64,000 nt of DNA, from assembly GCA_036245525.1 (NCBI GenBank), contig BTPG01000004.1, positions 53,027,960 to 53,091,959 of the forward strand, written 5' to 3'. The stretch is from Semisulcospira habei (lineage: Eukaryota > Mollusca > Gastropoda > Semisulcospiridae). Shown here one piece after another: positions 1-11,463 of this stretch. The position numbers and the translations under genes were made by a program. How positions within the stretch are numbered: the first letter of the stretch is position 1; each line of letters opens with the position of its first letter. The notes under the pieces are model-generated. The model saw only the letters and a program-made list of their open reading frames with translations. It was not told the origin of the DNA and made no database searches.

Positions 1-119
1 AAACCAATTTCCCCCCAGAAATGGTCTTGTACATAGAATTGTAAAGTATTTTGGGGCTGGTGGAGGAAAGGGGTGGGTGGGAACTCGCTGATAATTTCTC
101 AGTAGCCGCCATTTTGCAA

Positions 120-185
120 AGACATACAGACAAACAAACAAACACAAAAAAACAACAACAACAAAAAAAAAAAACCAAAAAAACA
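120..185. repeat. A-rich / (AAAC)n simple repeat
   Basis: A run of CAAA and poly-A units. Nothing else supported by the sequence lies in 1-340. Confidence 0.8.
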
Positions 186-342
186 GCTGTGCTGTGCGAC
201 AAAAAAGCCGCCGTTGCCAAAACATTTGACGACGATTAACCCCATGTCTGTCACTGTGCCTTTTTGTTTCTGAAATCTTGTTCATTCAACGACCAAAAGC
301 CAAAACCGTTAAAGAAACATACATTAGTTCAAATTGGTTTCA

Positions 343-443
343 GCAAGAGGTATAGATCCTCATGAGCCCCCCACGAATGAGTGAGGATCTATGCCTCTTG
401 CAGTTGGATCGTGTTCCCTTTTTCTCGGCAGTGAATGAGTTAA
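343..443. repeat. Hairpin repeat H2, copy 1 (partly degraded)
   Basis: The arm GCAAGAGGTATAGATCCTCA is answered by TGAGGATCTATGCCTCTTGC, ending at 401. The tail runs to GAATGAGTTAA (TTAA at 440-443). The same hairpin recurs near 34310, 35395, 37977 and 39431, so this is a dispersed foldback family. The second arm has lost its GC-rich inner part here. Confidence 0.75.
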
Positions 444-507
444 GGCAGTTTATGTACTAACAAATTACAGCATTTGCTTGAGTTATTCGTGCACGTTGTT
501 TAATATG

Positions 508-606
508 CTGACGAGCAGAAGAAATGCCAACATTTTTGGAATCATCAGAAACACTTTAATTTTTCCGACGATTCGGCCAAAAATGTTGCATTTCTTCTGC
601 TCGTCA
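508..606. repeat. Imperfect inverted repeat (foldback)
   Basis: The arm 508-539 (CTGACGAGCAGAAGAAATG...) is complementary to 577-606, with about 37 bases between. It looks like a small hairpin transposon remnant. No target duplication was identified. Confidence 0.65.
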
Positions 607-740
607 GTACATACAGTTTGTTTGCAACAGTCCTTAGTTTAAAAATAGGAAGTGCAGGCCTCCACTAGGGGCCATCAGCAGCCAGAGAACTACGATCGAA
701 ATAACAGTTTGGGAGTTCGGCCCTGAAGACATATATATAC

Positions 741-2273
741 TAATGGTCAAAACTTAAGGGCCACTTTTTATCGAAGACGCACCGACAACACCACACAAAT
801 AATGTAATACTTGGAATCAGTAGTTTGCTAATTTATTATGTAACAATTTCATTTAAGTTTTGAGTAAATCAAGCAATTGTAACAACAGCAGTACGTTAGA
901 ATGTTCACCCACCCCTCATTTAAAAAGTCACACAAGACTGGTCCAGTCAGTAGCGAGTGTACCCACCGTTTGCAGCCACGCATTCAATGCAGCGTTGACG
1001 CATGGAGTTCACCAGAGTTCGGAGAACATGCTATGGGATCGCTTCCCACTCTTGATGCAGGAACTGAGTCAGCTGAGGGGACGCCTTGAGGTGGGGTGGT
1101 TGTTGACTACACGTTGCCCCAGCACCTCCCAGAGGTGCTCGATGGGAGCCAGATCACGTGAACGAGCTGGCCACTCCATCCTCATGATGCCCCGTTGCTC
1201 AAGGTACTCATCTACTACACAGGCGCAATGAGGTCGAGCGTTGTCGTCCTCTAGCTAGATGTGGGGGCTGCACAATCTCGTCCCGATAGCGCAGTCCAGT
1301 CAGGGTTCCTCGGATGACGTGGAGGGGGGTTCTGCCTTCCCTGCTCAGACCATAACCGAGCATCCTCCGTAGCGATCCAACTCTTGGACGCATCCATCCG
1401 TGAATCGCTCGCCCTGGCGTCTCCAGACCCTAACCCTGCCGTCGTTAAAGGACACGCGGCAGTGAACCGTGACTCATCAGTAAACAGAACCTGAGTCCAC
1501 TGGAGTCTGTTCCATCTTACATGTTGACGACACCAGGCAATCCGGGCTCTGCGATGAGCTGCAGTGAGGGGTATTCTCACTGCTGCTCTGCATGAAGCCA
1601 GGTCAATTTCGCGCAGACGTCGGCAGACTGTGCTTCTGATGACGTTAACGTTTGCAGCTTGCATCAATTGACGTCGCAGAGTGGTTGACGTGACGGTTCG
1701 GTCGCGCAGAGCCGCCACATCTGTCCTCCCTTCTGCTGGTGCAGCGCAGGCGTCCTGAGCAGGGTCGTCGTTCTGCCCTTCCGGTTTCTTGGAATCGTGC
1801 CAGCAGCCTCTGGATCACTGAATGGGACACCCCAAAACGTCTCGTCCGGAAATTCCATCCTGCAGTCATGCTAGCGCCCGGCCTTGATCTACTGTCGGTA
1901 GGCTTTGTCGTGGTGGAATGGTTAGGAAAGGGACAATTATGCCCCTACTGTACCGGTATTTGTAGCGAAACAGAAGTGCTCAGTGTTCACAACTGACCCC
2001 TTTAGCACGTGCATCACGACTTTACCGAGTTTTTCCATTTGCCTGCCTTTGGTACGCCTGCCAATATCTCACAGCTTTTCACAAAACCTGACGATGTTTC
2101 ACGTGCATTTGACACGTTCGTGGAAATTGATAAATTGTTTTCTATTGTTCCCTGTACAGTGTACTAAGGTCAACGTTTAACCCATTTGGATCGAAAGAAT
2201 ATTGTATTTTATTAGCGTACTTGCGACGATAAACAATGACAAAAAAAGTGGGGTGGCCCTTACGTTTTGACCA

Positions 2274-2276
<3 letters not shown>
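741..2276 (-). mobile_element. Tc1/mariner-type DNA transposon, decayed
   Basis: The ends are inverted repeats of 22 bp with one mismatch (743-764 and 2253-2274, starting ATGGTCAAAAC), each flanked by TA (741-742, 2275-2276), the Tc1/mariner target duplication. The internal minus-strand transposase is broken. The length of about 1.5 kb is typical of the superfamily. Confidence 0.88.
1080..1869 (-). pseudogene. Tc1-like transposase, frameshifted remnant
   Basis: Read on the minus strand, 1869 to about 1645 gives a helix-turn-helix region (SVIQRLLARFQETG). The frame changes to 1718-1251, which holds TVCRRLREIDL and the catalytic-strand motif VLFTDESRF. A third frame around 1235-1080 gives DDNARPHCACVVDEYL and WPARSRDLAPIEHLWE, the classic second and third DD(34)E blocks. 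In the intact family this enzyme cuts and pastes the element at TA sites. Here at least two frameshifts separate the catalytic blocks, so no active protein is expected. It fills most of the element between the inverted repeats. The family call is firm; exact start and end are not. Confidence 0.85.

Positions 2277-2358
<82 letters not shown>
2277..2358. repeat. (GT)n microsatellite
   Basis: About 40 GT units directly abutting the Tc1-like element. From 2359 to about 3596 I see no gene, RNA or structured repeat; the open frames there are short and lack any recognisable domain. Confidence 0.9.
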
Positions 2359-2360
<2 letters not shown>

Positions 2361-3596
2361 ACCAAATCACTGAAATGGGTTACTTTCTTTACCATCCTTA
2401 TGCAAAATGGGTGTGTGGCCACACAGGGCAATTGCTTCCGGTGCATGTAGTAACTTTTCCGCAAGAAATAGTTAAAAAAAATTTCTCCCTTTTTGCCATC
2501 GTTTTAGGAGGTAAAACTTCAAATGTTTGCCTTTTTTTGCGTTTTGAGCAACAAAAGGCATGACAGGTGGTGTGAAAAAGAGCAAAATCTGGGTAATTTT
2601 AGTCGACCTAGTGTGTTCATGGGAGCCTAATGGGGGCATGTGCACGGTTGTAAGCAGGCTTGCAGACGACAGTTTTGTCATGGAGTACTTAGTGCATTCG
2701 AGTGTTGTGAAAAATGCTAACTCTTAATTTTTTTAAGAATTGCTGAAAATGTTTCTCCTGTGATGTGCTTCGCGTGGATTTTTTTGTTTTGGCAGAAAGG
2801 TTCTTCGTTCATAGTTTTATGCTGCAAGAGGCTAACAGATAACAGTGTGTGAAAAGGGGGCGGAACCTATTTGCCCTGTGTGGCCTGTGTGAAATTCTGG
2901 GCGACCAAGTCAGACACCCATTTTTTCTGAGGGTTGTTTCTGTATTATTTTTCATTCAAAAGTCAGAAAAAAATATCAAAATACGATGTCCCCATTTTAA
3001 CAGATTTACTTCATGGTTGTGTTTCAGGATGCCCTGGGCCTGTGTGTGGACACGGAAGCGGCCGGAGTGTTTTCAGATCAATTTGATGATCGCTGATTGG
3101 TTAACCCAACACCGATGAACGGTGCAATATTTCTTAGTTAAGAGCACGCCCAAATGTACTTGTTCAGTGCAGTTATTTAACTGAGAGATGCCTCCAATCC
3201 CCGATACCCGTTTGGCCCAGAAAAATAAGGCGTCTGCTTCAACCGTGGCTCGGTCCGTGTCTTCCTCTCTGCTCTGACCGTTGAGTCTTGTAGTAAATGA
3301 TAATAGAACCCCACGATTTTAACAAAAGCTTTCTTCTTCAATGAAAGGAATTCGTTCAATAACCCCATTACAAGGTCAATCTGCCACGCGATTTTGTTTC
3401 TTCTTTTTTTTTTCTGACATGTATTAACTTGCCACATGCATGCACAGTATCAGTTGACTTTTTTTTAAAAAACAAAAATGGCGCCAGATTTCAATCCTCG
3501 TTCGCAAAACTGCCTCGCGATTCGAAGAACAAACGTCCACAAACAGGTCTTTAGGAATGTGCAACTGAAGTGTCGCTTTTTACTGTATTGCCAGTT

Positions 3597-4140
3597 TTTA
3601 GTTCTCAGGGTCACCCTGGTCAGCCCCACAGGGTGGGTTTTTCCTCTCTATTCTGGGGCATGTGTTTCTGTCTACCCTTTGTCCATTCACCTGTATTTGC
3701 CTTTTTAAAACTCTCCCTACTGTCTGCACTGCCTGTAGCTCTTGATATTGGATGTGTGTTGCTAAATGGTCTTAGCTTTATGTCTTGGCCCCATGTGTTA
3801 GGTTTATTTAACTCATTCTACCCCAGACACACCACGGCAGGATAAGGATCCACCATGATAGTTCAAGGGTGATCCAGAATAGCTTGGCGCCTACGGGCGC
3901 CAAGCTATTCTGGCATCTCCCTTGAACTATCATGGTCGATCTGTGCCCTGCACTATGCAGTCTTGAGAGGACAGGGGCAAAATTTAAGGATTTTGGTGTT
4001 GGGGTAGAATGAGTTAACGTATTTGACCGGCAGGCGACATACATGGCAATGTTCTGTTTAGGTGGTTTTTTTTTCACAAGCAGTGCAGGCACGTCCTGAG
4101 AAAGCCTTGTGGCTGTCGGGACGTTAAGCAATGTACAATC
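3597..4140 (+). mobile_element. Dispersed retroelement (SINE-like), interrupted by a hairpin MITE
   Basis: The sequence from GTTCTCAGGGTCACCCTGG to GGGACGTTAAGCAATGTAC is repeated at 37611-37925 with the same ending and an A/T-rich CAAT-type tail, as expected of a SINE or LINE 3' end. This copy is split by the TTAA hairpin element at 3808-4017. No tRNA-like promoter box was identified, so the class is uncertain. Confidence 0.55.
3808..4017. mobile_element. TTAA hairpin MITE, family H1, copy 1
   Basis: Bounded by TTAA at both ends with terminal repeats CTCATTCTACCCC and GGGGTAGAATGAG. The core is a near-perfect palindrome (about 3850-3940) centred on GGCGCC(TACG)GGCGCC. The related repeat at 37741-37830 has no insertion at the same point (TTATTTAGCGTATT there, TTATTTAA...TTAACGTATT here), which supports a 4-bp TTAA target duplication. 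Confidence 0.85.
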
Positions 4141-4305
4141 AATCTGATTCAAAATGTCAGTTGGTTTACATGGTTGTATTGGACATGTTCTCAGCAACAC
4201 CGTTTTGGTCACCAATGTACAATCAATCTGATTCAAAATGTCAGTTGGTTTACATGGTTGTATTGGACATGTCAGTTCTCAGCAACACCGTTTTGGTCAC
4301 ACCGG
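4129..4305. repeat. Tandem duplication, unit about 83-86 bp
   Basis: AATGTACAATCAATCTGATT through CAACACCGTTTTGGTCAC occurs twice in a row. The second unit has a short insertion (CAGTT). It abuts the 3' end of the SINE-like element. Confidence 0.85.
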
Positions 4306-4597
4306 CTCAGGACTTTCTGGGCACACACCCAGCGCCGGATGGCAGCAGGATGTCCAAACCCATCGGGATCTAGTGTTGCAGAATCATGCCCCCCCCCCCC
4401 CCAGCCTTTGCCACAGAGGGTGCGTCTGGTAGGAGGGTGCATGGACGGCAGCGGAATGCTCTCAATTACAAACTGGTAAGGAAAGTGATTCTATGATCAT
4501 CTTCATTTTATTGGCTGGCGTGCGTGCCGGCGACTTTTAGCAAAAGTGAGTTTATGTTCTGGGCCACTGGTCGTCCGTCCGTCGTCCATGGTAAACG

Positions 4598-5366
4598 TTA
4601 ACTCATTCTACCCCAACACCAAAATCCTTAAATTTTGCCCCTGTCCTCTCAAGACCGCATTGCAGCGCAGGACACAGATCGACCATGATAGTTCAAGGGT
4701 GATGCCAGAATAGCTTGGCGCCCGTAGGCGCCAAGCTGTTCTGGCATCACCTTTGAACTATCATGGTCGATCCTTATCCCAGGGGTGGGATGTTTCCGCG
4801 GAAATTCTTTCACAATTCCGCTGAAGCATATTTATTTTCCGCGTCTAATAACAACGAAAAAGACGAAAAAAAAAAATTCTTCTTAAATGGCAAAAAAATC
4901 TCAAATGGGTTGGATTTGTATGTAGTTTGGTTCACTATCGCCCGACACTTCCGGTAGCTTTAGGTCGCAGTGGAAAATGGCGGTGAAAAAGGATATTGTC
5001 CAAGACAGAGTGCCGTTTAGTGTGCATCTGAACATAAACTGGTACGCACATTCCATTTTTATACTGCAGATCAGGAGTGTCATAACAAAGTCCATTTTTG
5101 GGTGTGTTTGGTCTCGTTCCCCCTGTCGGTTTTTGGATACTTTGGCGAACGGTGGACACGCGCCTATCCCCCCCCCCCTCCCCCCCCCCCCTGTCGTTTG
5201 ATTTTTCGGCCGCTGAAAATGAAGGACATGCCCCCCCCCCCACTACCCCCCCCTCCCCCCCTCCCTCCCCCCCCTCCCCCGTCGTTTGATTTTCCGCGTT
5301 TTCTTTGTTACTAGAATCCCACCCCTGTTATCCTGCTGTGGTGTGTCTGGGGGTAGAATGAGTTAA
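4598..5366. mobile_element. H1 hairpin MITE, copy 2, split by a nested transposon
   Basis: TTAA and CTCATTCTACCCC at 4598, the palindrome at about 4678-4770, and the matching right end GGGGTAGAATGAGTTAA at 5350-5366. The right flank is interrupted at 4780-5327 by another element. Confidence 0.85.
4780..5327. mobile_element. Nested non-autonomous DNA transposon
   Basis: The ends are CAGGGGTGGGAT and ATCCCACCCCTG, a perfect 12-bp inverted repeat, flanked by TTATCC on both sides (4774-4779, 5328-5333). The CAGGGGTG-type end is typical of hAT elements, although hATs usually make 8-bp duplications. The interior has long C tracts (5167-5280) and no transposase. Confidence 0.75.
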
Positions 5367-5701
5367 CGGTGGCATTTTCTCGGAGACTATTCAAGCCACA
5401 TTCTTCAAGCTTGGCCCAAGGATACTTTGTGGCAAGACCTTTTTAAACATGCCAATTTGAGTGACCTCTCTCAAAAGGTCACACAGGGTTGACAAATGTG
5501 TGAAAACTGCTTGCATTTTCAGAAAACGTGGATTTTGACTGCTGCAGAAGCCAGCCCTCGTCACCGAGGTCACACATATGTAAATCGGTCATACACGGGA
5601 TTACTCTTTTTATTCTTGTGCAAGGCCCCTTAAACCAAAATTGGGCTGTTTCTGTTTCTAATGCAGCTTTGGTTTCAATCTTTCTTTCTTTCTTTCTCCA
5701 G

Positions 5702-8133
5702 TTGGCAAATGGCGCCTGGGATGGACCCGAGACTGAGAGTAGTGCCAGCGCATCGCAATACGAGGGCAGTGATGACGAGGAGTTTGTTCCTGGCTCGAGC
5801 TCACCGGATTCAGAGGGTGTGTCGGCATCAATTGCTGGGATCTCTGACATAGACAGTATTGTATCGACTATGTTAGATTTCATCAAAGTGGCAGGTTCGG
5901 GGTGGCCAGGTGTTGGTGATGCTAGTACCAGCAAGGTGCAGTGTGCGTTAGGGGGTGGCAATGAGAATGTGGATAGGCAGGAGGAACATGATGCTGGAAA
6001 GAGTGGGGAAAGAGCACTTACAGAAGAAACAGGTGTGCACGTGTCGCAGAGAGGGAAAGGAAAGTACAAATGGGACAAGAAACATGCATGCAAATTGTGT
6101 GGCAAGCTTGTCTTGAAAATGAGCACGCACTTACAAGATGTCCATGCAGATGAGGCAGACGTTGCTAAAATTTTGTCGATGAAAAAAGGGACCAAGCAGA
6201 GACGTCGAGCATGGATCAGACTACAAGATGAGGGTGATTACATGCATAACGTTGCTGTTCTTGAAAACAAATCCGGATGTTTGATTCCTAAGTATCGCAC
6301 CAAAACTAGTAAGGTAGACGACCTTCTCGCCTGTAGCCATTGCAAAGGGCTCTATAAAAAAAAACCGCTGATCTCTGTACACTCAAAACGTTGTCAGAAG
6401 CCAGGAGGGTTTCAGATCACTCGGCGAGGAGACGCAGCGCGCCGTGGTCGGCTAATGCTTCCAATACCCTTAGACGTTGAATTTTCATTCTATCACAAGG
6501 TCTTGGCCAGCCAGAGAGATGATGAGATAAGCCGTCTCATAAGAACTGACCCCTTGCTTCTTGAGTATGGAAAGAGATTATTTGACCGCAGGGACATTGA
6601 AGAACACACGGCTGGACAAATCAGCTCCAGGATGCGGGAGTTAGGGAGACTATTAAAGATTATCAGAGTGAGGTCAGAAATGAAAATCGCAAGTTTAAAT
6701 GCTGTGATCAATTCAGCTAGCTTTGATCATGTTGTCCTGGCTGTAAAAGAGCTAGCAGATTTTGATGAGGACACACATCAGTTCAAAAAAGGCAATCTCG
6801 CAATGCGCATAGGCCATGCTTTGAAAAAGTGTTCACAGATCAAACAGTCACAGGCATCCAAAAAGCTTGGGCAGGGTTCAGACGACAGGTGGCGACAGGA
6901 GCTCTCTGAGGCGCAGCGGTTTGACTCTGTCTTCAACGGGGACTGGTATGATTGTGTGTCCACTACAGCAGCCCAGTCGGTCGGGAAAATGACCATGAAC
7001 AAACCCAAGCTGATCCCATCATGTGAAGATGTGAGGAAGGTCCAACAGCTTCTTGAGACAAGGATGGTTTCGGAAGATTATCCGACAGTGGTTAAAGCAA
7101 CTCTTTGTGCTGTATCACTTTTCAACCGAAAACGAGGGGGAGAAGTTCAAAGAATGAAGGTGTCAGACTTCCAGAATGCTAAGATTGGATCGATCACCAA
7201 TCAAGATATCTTGAAAGGTCTCACAGAGGTTGAGAAGAAAATGGTGAATCATTTTCAGCGAGTGGAAATCAGGCAAGTTTAATAGGAGTGTTCCCGTTTT
7301 GCTGACGAAGAAGATGATGACAACTGTGGACAGAATCCTTCAAATGAGGCAATCAGTGCCAGCTCTCGCTGATTCCCAGTACATCTTTGCCACACCTTCT
7401 GGTCAGAGGCCTTACAGATGCCATGATGTTCTGAAGGCCCATGCCCTAGAAGCAGGGGTGTCATACCCAGCCATGTTCACATTTACTCAGTTGCGGAAGC
7501 AGGTTGCAACTTTGGCTCAGTCAATGGCCATCTCGGAGTTAGACCAGGATCAGCTGGCAGATTTCCTTGGCCATGATATTCGGATACATCGCCATATCTA
7601 CCGCCAACCTCAAGACGTCCTTCAAAAGGCAAAAGTGGCAAAGATTCTTCTGTCAGTTAACAATGGGATGACAGATTTTGAGCGTTGCATTAGAGCTGAG
7701 CTGGGCGATGATGAAGAGATTGACTTTGACAATGAAGACACATCAGAAACTGGCAGAGAGGTCTCTCGGGGGGGGGGGGGGGGGGGGAACAGCACCTGTG
7801 AATGAAGCAAGTAGCAAGTCAGCAACACAGGAATCGATGAGCATGACGGAGAAAAGACGTCCAGAGCCTGATGACAATCTAGATAGTTTTGATGATGACA
7901 GTACTGCGTCAGCTCCTGTTCGAAAGAAAGCTAGATTTACAAGGAAACCATGGGGGGAAGCTGAAGAGAAAGCTGTTCAAACTCGTTTCAAGACACACCT
8001 CGTCATGAACAAACTTCCTGGAAAGGCCGAGATACAGTACGCAATGGCAGAGGAGCCTGCACTTAGACATAGGCGCTGGACAAACATTAAGGATTACGTC
8101 CGCTACAGACTGAAAAAGTTACAAAAGAAATGA
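5702..8133 (+). pseudogene. Tyrosine recombinase-like protein (Crypton-like), two frame breaks
   Basis: A strong splice acceptor (pyrimidine run ending TTTCTCCAG at 5701) precedes an acidic N-terminus. A C2H2 zinc finger (CKLCGKLVLKMSTHLQDVH) and a second Cys/His cluster (CSHCKGLYKKKPLISVHSKRC) follow. The C-terminal catalytic part has the tyrosine-recombinase signature: FNRKRGGEV (box I Arg), FTQLRKQVATL (box II Arg) and LGHDIRIHRHIY (His and candidate nucleophile Tyr). A C-terminal RKPWGEAEEKAV...WTNIKDYVRYRL domain resembles the Myb-like tail of related animal proteins. The frame shifts once near 7273-7276 and once in the G run near 7770-7788. Both breaks lie at or beside G runs, so the gene may be intact in reality. 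This could be a Crypton-type transposon or a domesticated gene; no element ends were found. AATAAA follows at 8518. Confidence 0.72.
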
Positions 8134-8402
8134 ATTGAGGTTCCCCGCCACTAGCGGCATTTTCGATTTCATACAGATTTATTACATGAGTGTTATTATT
8201 GGGGTGGTTTCAGCATGTATAGCCTGCTTTTTTTTTTTTATCTGATGGACGCCTGGATCATTTTGTATACTGTATAACCTTTGGATTTGCAAAACGAAAC
8301 AGCCGGCTGGGGACAAAAGACAATAATAAGATTAAGAAAACCATTGACAATGTAAAGATTGATTACAAGAGTGTTATTGGGGGGGCGGATCATTTTGTAA
8401 TA

Positions 8403-8498
8403 TACTGCATGCCATTTTAAAAACTCTGCAAAGGAAAGAATGGTTGGTTGTACTGCATACCATTTTAAAAACTCTGCAAATGAAAGAATGGTTGGTTG
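8403..8498. repeat. 48-bp tandem duplication in the recombinase 3' flank
   Basis: TACTGCATGCCATTTTAAAA and its continuation to GGTTGGTTG occur twice with a 48-bp period and few changes. Confidence 0.85.
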
Positions 8499-8517
8499 TT
8501 GGAGACGAAAGACGTTA

Positions 8518-8523
8518 AATAAA
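8518..8523 (+). promoter_or_regulatory. Candidate polyadenylation signal of the recombinase gene
   Basis: AATAAA lies about 385 bases after the stop at 8133 in the same orientation. Motif only; transcript end not shown. Confidence 0.4.
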
Positions 8524-8591
8524 GGCTGAAGTTTCAAGTGATTTCTTATGTTGTCAGAACTTAATTAATGTCAGTGTTCTGTTCTGTCATT

Positions 8592-8805
8592 TTAACTCAT
8601 TCTACCCCAAGACCAGAATCCCCAAATGTTGAAGTCGTCTTCAGAAGACTGCGTTGCATTGCAGGACACGGATCCACCATGATAGTTCAAGGGTGATGCC
8701 AGAATAGCTTGGCGCCCATAGGCGCCAAGCTATTCTGGCATCACCCTTGAACTATCATGGTGGATCTTTATTTTGCTGTGGTGTGTCTGGGGTAGAATAA
8801 GTTAA
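8592..8805. mobile_element. H1 hairpin MITE, copy 3
   Basis: TTAA at 8592-8595 and 8802-8805, terminal CTCATTCTACCCC, and a palindrome at about 8670-8766 with near-perfect arms around GGCGCC(CATA)GGCGCC. Confidence 0.88.
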
Positions 8806-8981
8806 GCCCAAATGTTGAAGTCGTCTTCAGAAGACTGCGTTGCAGTGCAGGACACAGATCCACCATGATAGTTCAAGGGTGATGCCAGAATAGCTTGGCG
8901 CCCATAGGCGCCAAGCTATTCTGGCATCACCCTTGAACTATCGTGGTGGATCTTAAATTTTGCTGGGGTAGAATAAGTTAA
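8806..8981. mobile_element. H1 hairpin MITE, copy 4, 5' truncated
   Basis: Directly follows copy 3 and shares its TTAA. The left terminal block is missing, while the palindrome and right end (GGGGTAGAATAAGTTAA) are kept. This suggests a head-to-tail duplication or unequal exchange between copies. Confidence 0.82.
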
Positions 8982-9019
8982 GTGTTCGTTTCATATTTTT
9001 CCACACTTTTTGACCCGCA

Positions 9020-9240
9020 TCATAGTCATACCGAGGCTAATAGCTTCAAATTTGTTCACTGCCATAATACTATGCAAGCTACATTACAGTACTTACAGAT
9101 GAGGACATAGACCAATGGCTTTAGTTCAAGGGTGGTGCCACAATAGCTTGGCGCCTAGAGGCACCAAGCTATTCTGGCACTAACCCTTGGACTATTTCAG
9201 TCACGCTAGTTGCACACACTGGTGTATTCCGAATGATAAG
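9020..9240. repeat. Hairpin repeat, H1 variant subfamily B, copy 1
   Basis: The flank from ATACCGAGGCTAATAGCTTC and the palindrome at about 9120-9200 (TTTAGTTCAAGGGTGGTGCC...) recur at 36331-36845, 45690-45900 and 56540-56765 in the same context. From about 9240 to 10675 there is only A/T-rich sequence, a short GT/CA run near 9832-9875 and a degraded H1 fragment near 9920-9990. Confidence 0.75.
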
Positions 9241-10675
9241 GGTTAATATTCAAAATGCTCTGTTGCTGTTTGTCAAACTCCAGAGTACCCAAAAACAAAA
9301 AGTCCTTTAATTTCCAGAATACATTATGTTGATTCTCACATCAATGCCATGATAAACTGTTTTGCTTCAGAAGGACAAAACGCAGCAATGTTTAAAAGAT
9401 TTCCTCTGTAAAAATCATAATCGAAAGGTTTCGGGCCAGTGTTTATTGAATTTTGCACCATACAATGTAAAGAATGTTAAAACACACATACACATTAAGT
9501 TGGGAAAAAAATTAATGTGAAAAAGAAGTATTCCATGAACTTGACCTTATTACAGACGCCTACTGTTGTGAAGACACCCATTTTGACTGCAATGCCAGTT
9601 TTTTGTGCGAGAGAGACACCCACCCACTTTATTGGCAGAAACCCATTTTTTCGGCATCTAGTGGCTCCGTTTCTAGAAAATGTCTATTTTATTTTAAGTT
9701 ATAGAGCTTAGTTATAAGGTGAGTTCTAAACATTGGCATCAATTCCAGAGCCCTAGAATAAATAGAAATATGGGAACCCATTTTCACATGAAATGGTAGG
9801 TAACCCACTCTGATGGTTTTGTCTCCCTCTGTGTGTGTGTGTGTGTGCGTGTGCGTGTGCGTGTATACACATACACAGACACCAGTTCAATCAGAAGATC
9901 CTCAGGATAGAATAACAAACCCAGTTAGCCCCGAAGCCTGATGGCGCCAACCTAATCTGGCACTACCCTTGAATTATGGTCGTTCCATGTCCTGGAACTA
10001 GTACATTTAGTTATTAAGTGACACTTAACATTTGGGAAATGCGGCCTTGGGGTTAAATGGTTTAACCCTTTGACACCTACTCACGATATCGTTCGGGCGG
10101 AAAAGACGCGTCAGTTTTCCGCCGAAAGGTATCGTCAGCGCTTCCCTGCTCTACGCATGCGTCATTTCATCTTGTTACGTCACTTTCAATTCAGGGTCAT
10201 CCGTGTGCTCGTGTTCAGTCGTCGGTTCATTTTTTGCTGCTAGGTAAATCGCAGGTTGCTAGGTAGCTCAAACATTAGGAATCCACCCAAGAAAATGTCA
10301 TGCGAGTGGTACAAAAGAATTAATAAATACTGGAACAGGAAAAAGTCGATTCTATGAATTTATTTGTATTGTACACATCGTAGCGCGGCCCGTGCTCAGC
10401 CCCGAAGTTTTTCTTTACTAGTAAAAATTATGGAGCATACAAAAAGCTTGCTAGATACGTCATAAACTTACTAGTAGATTAAAAGCGATCTATTCCATGC
10501 AGTAGCCGGTTACTGAGCAGTTCGCAAAATCTCCTCAGTAAATGTTCTTAGTATATCGTACAATAATGCATGACAAAAGGGTGAACGATGCAGTTTGAAT
10601 GTTGTAAAATGAATGACTTGGACTGTGAAAGGAAAGGTAGGAAAGTCTTGGTCGAGGCAAGACAACATTGATAAT

Positions 10676-10757
10676 GTTAACTCATTCGAGACGTGCCGCC
10701 TCCGGATACGCGGCATAAGCCGCGTATCCGGAGGCGGCACGTCTCGAATGAGTTAAC
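10676..10757. repeat. Perfect 82-bp palindrome, hairpin family H4
   Basis: The arms GTTAACTCATTCGAGACGTG...CGCGGC mirror each other exactly with a short ATAA loop. TTAA is at 10677-10680 and 10753-10756. It shares TTAACTCATTC ends with H1 but has an unrelated core. Confidence 0.9.
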
Positions 10758-11034
10758 AACCAAAGGCTGCCACGGAGAAGGTCGCTTCAAAATGTATCGG
10801 CCATTATGGACCAAGGCGTTTTAAAAGCAATGCCAGGTTGCCTGGGCGCCTTCACAGACATAACTGGCACTACCCTAAACGCTATGATGATCAATCACAG
10901 TTTCAGTACGGGCATTGTCAATGATGAACAAACAAACAAAAAACATGTTCAACTCATCAGGGTGCGTGTTGGGTTCAGTTCGCGGCGCTTTGAGCCGATT
11001 CGCAGACTTGGGTAAAGCGCCTATATAATAACCG

Positions 11035-11036
<2 letters not shown>

Positions 11037-11076
<40 letters not shown>
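11037..11076. repeat. (TTA)n microsatellite
   Basis: About 13 TTA units. Confidence 0.9.
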
Positions 11077-11077
<1 letters not shown>

Positions 11078-11140
11078 GCGGCTGTGAGGACTAAGTTGTC
11101 GAATTTTGGACAGGTCCTCTGATGTCTACGTCACATTTCA

Positions 11141-11215
11141 GGAGACAGATCGACCATGCTAGTTCAAGGGTGGTGCTATTCTGATTCCACCCTTGAACTA
11201 TCATGGTCGACGACA
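11141..11215. repeat. H1-type hairpin, short derivative
   Basis: GATCGACCATGCTAGTTCAA pairs with TTGAACTATCATGGTCGA, but the inner GGCGCC part is deleted. The region 11216-11463 shows no feature. Confidence 0.75.
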
Positions 11216-11463
11216 TCCTGTCATAGCGTGTCAGAGCTTTATAGGTTGACGTATACTCTGTGCTTCATTCAGAACCTTCAAAGTGCAAGAGTCAAAGAGT
11301 CACGCGAGCCCCTGCAGCTGTTAGGAATGTGAATCTATGACTCTTGAAGATTTGGATGAGGGACACAGAAAAGGAATCTAGACCTAATGCTGACGGAGAC
11401 TAGTTTCGGCTGCTCCTCATATTGAGGTTGTTTTGTGGGGCAAGTCAGTCACGGGATGTGCGT

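Noticed and set aside
2177..2563. Open frames through the GT/AC microsatellite
   Set aside because: They exist only because the dinucleotide run has no stops; no other coding sign.
5479..6195. 238-residue minus-strand open frame opposite the recombinase
   Set aside because: Shadow of the plus-strand coding sequence; no domain or splice support.
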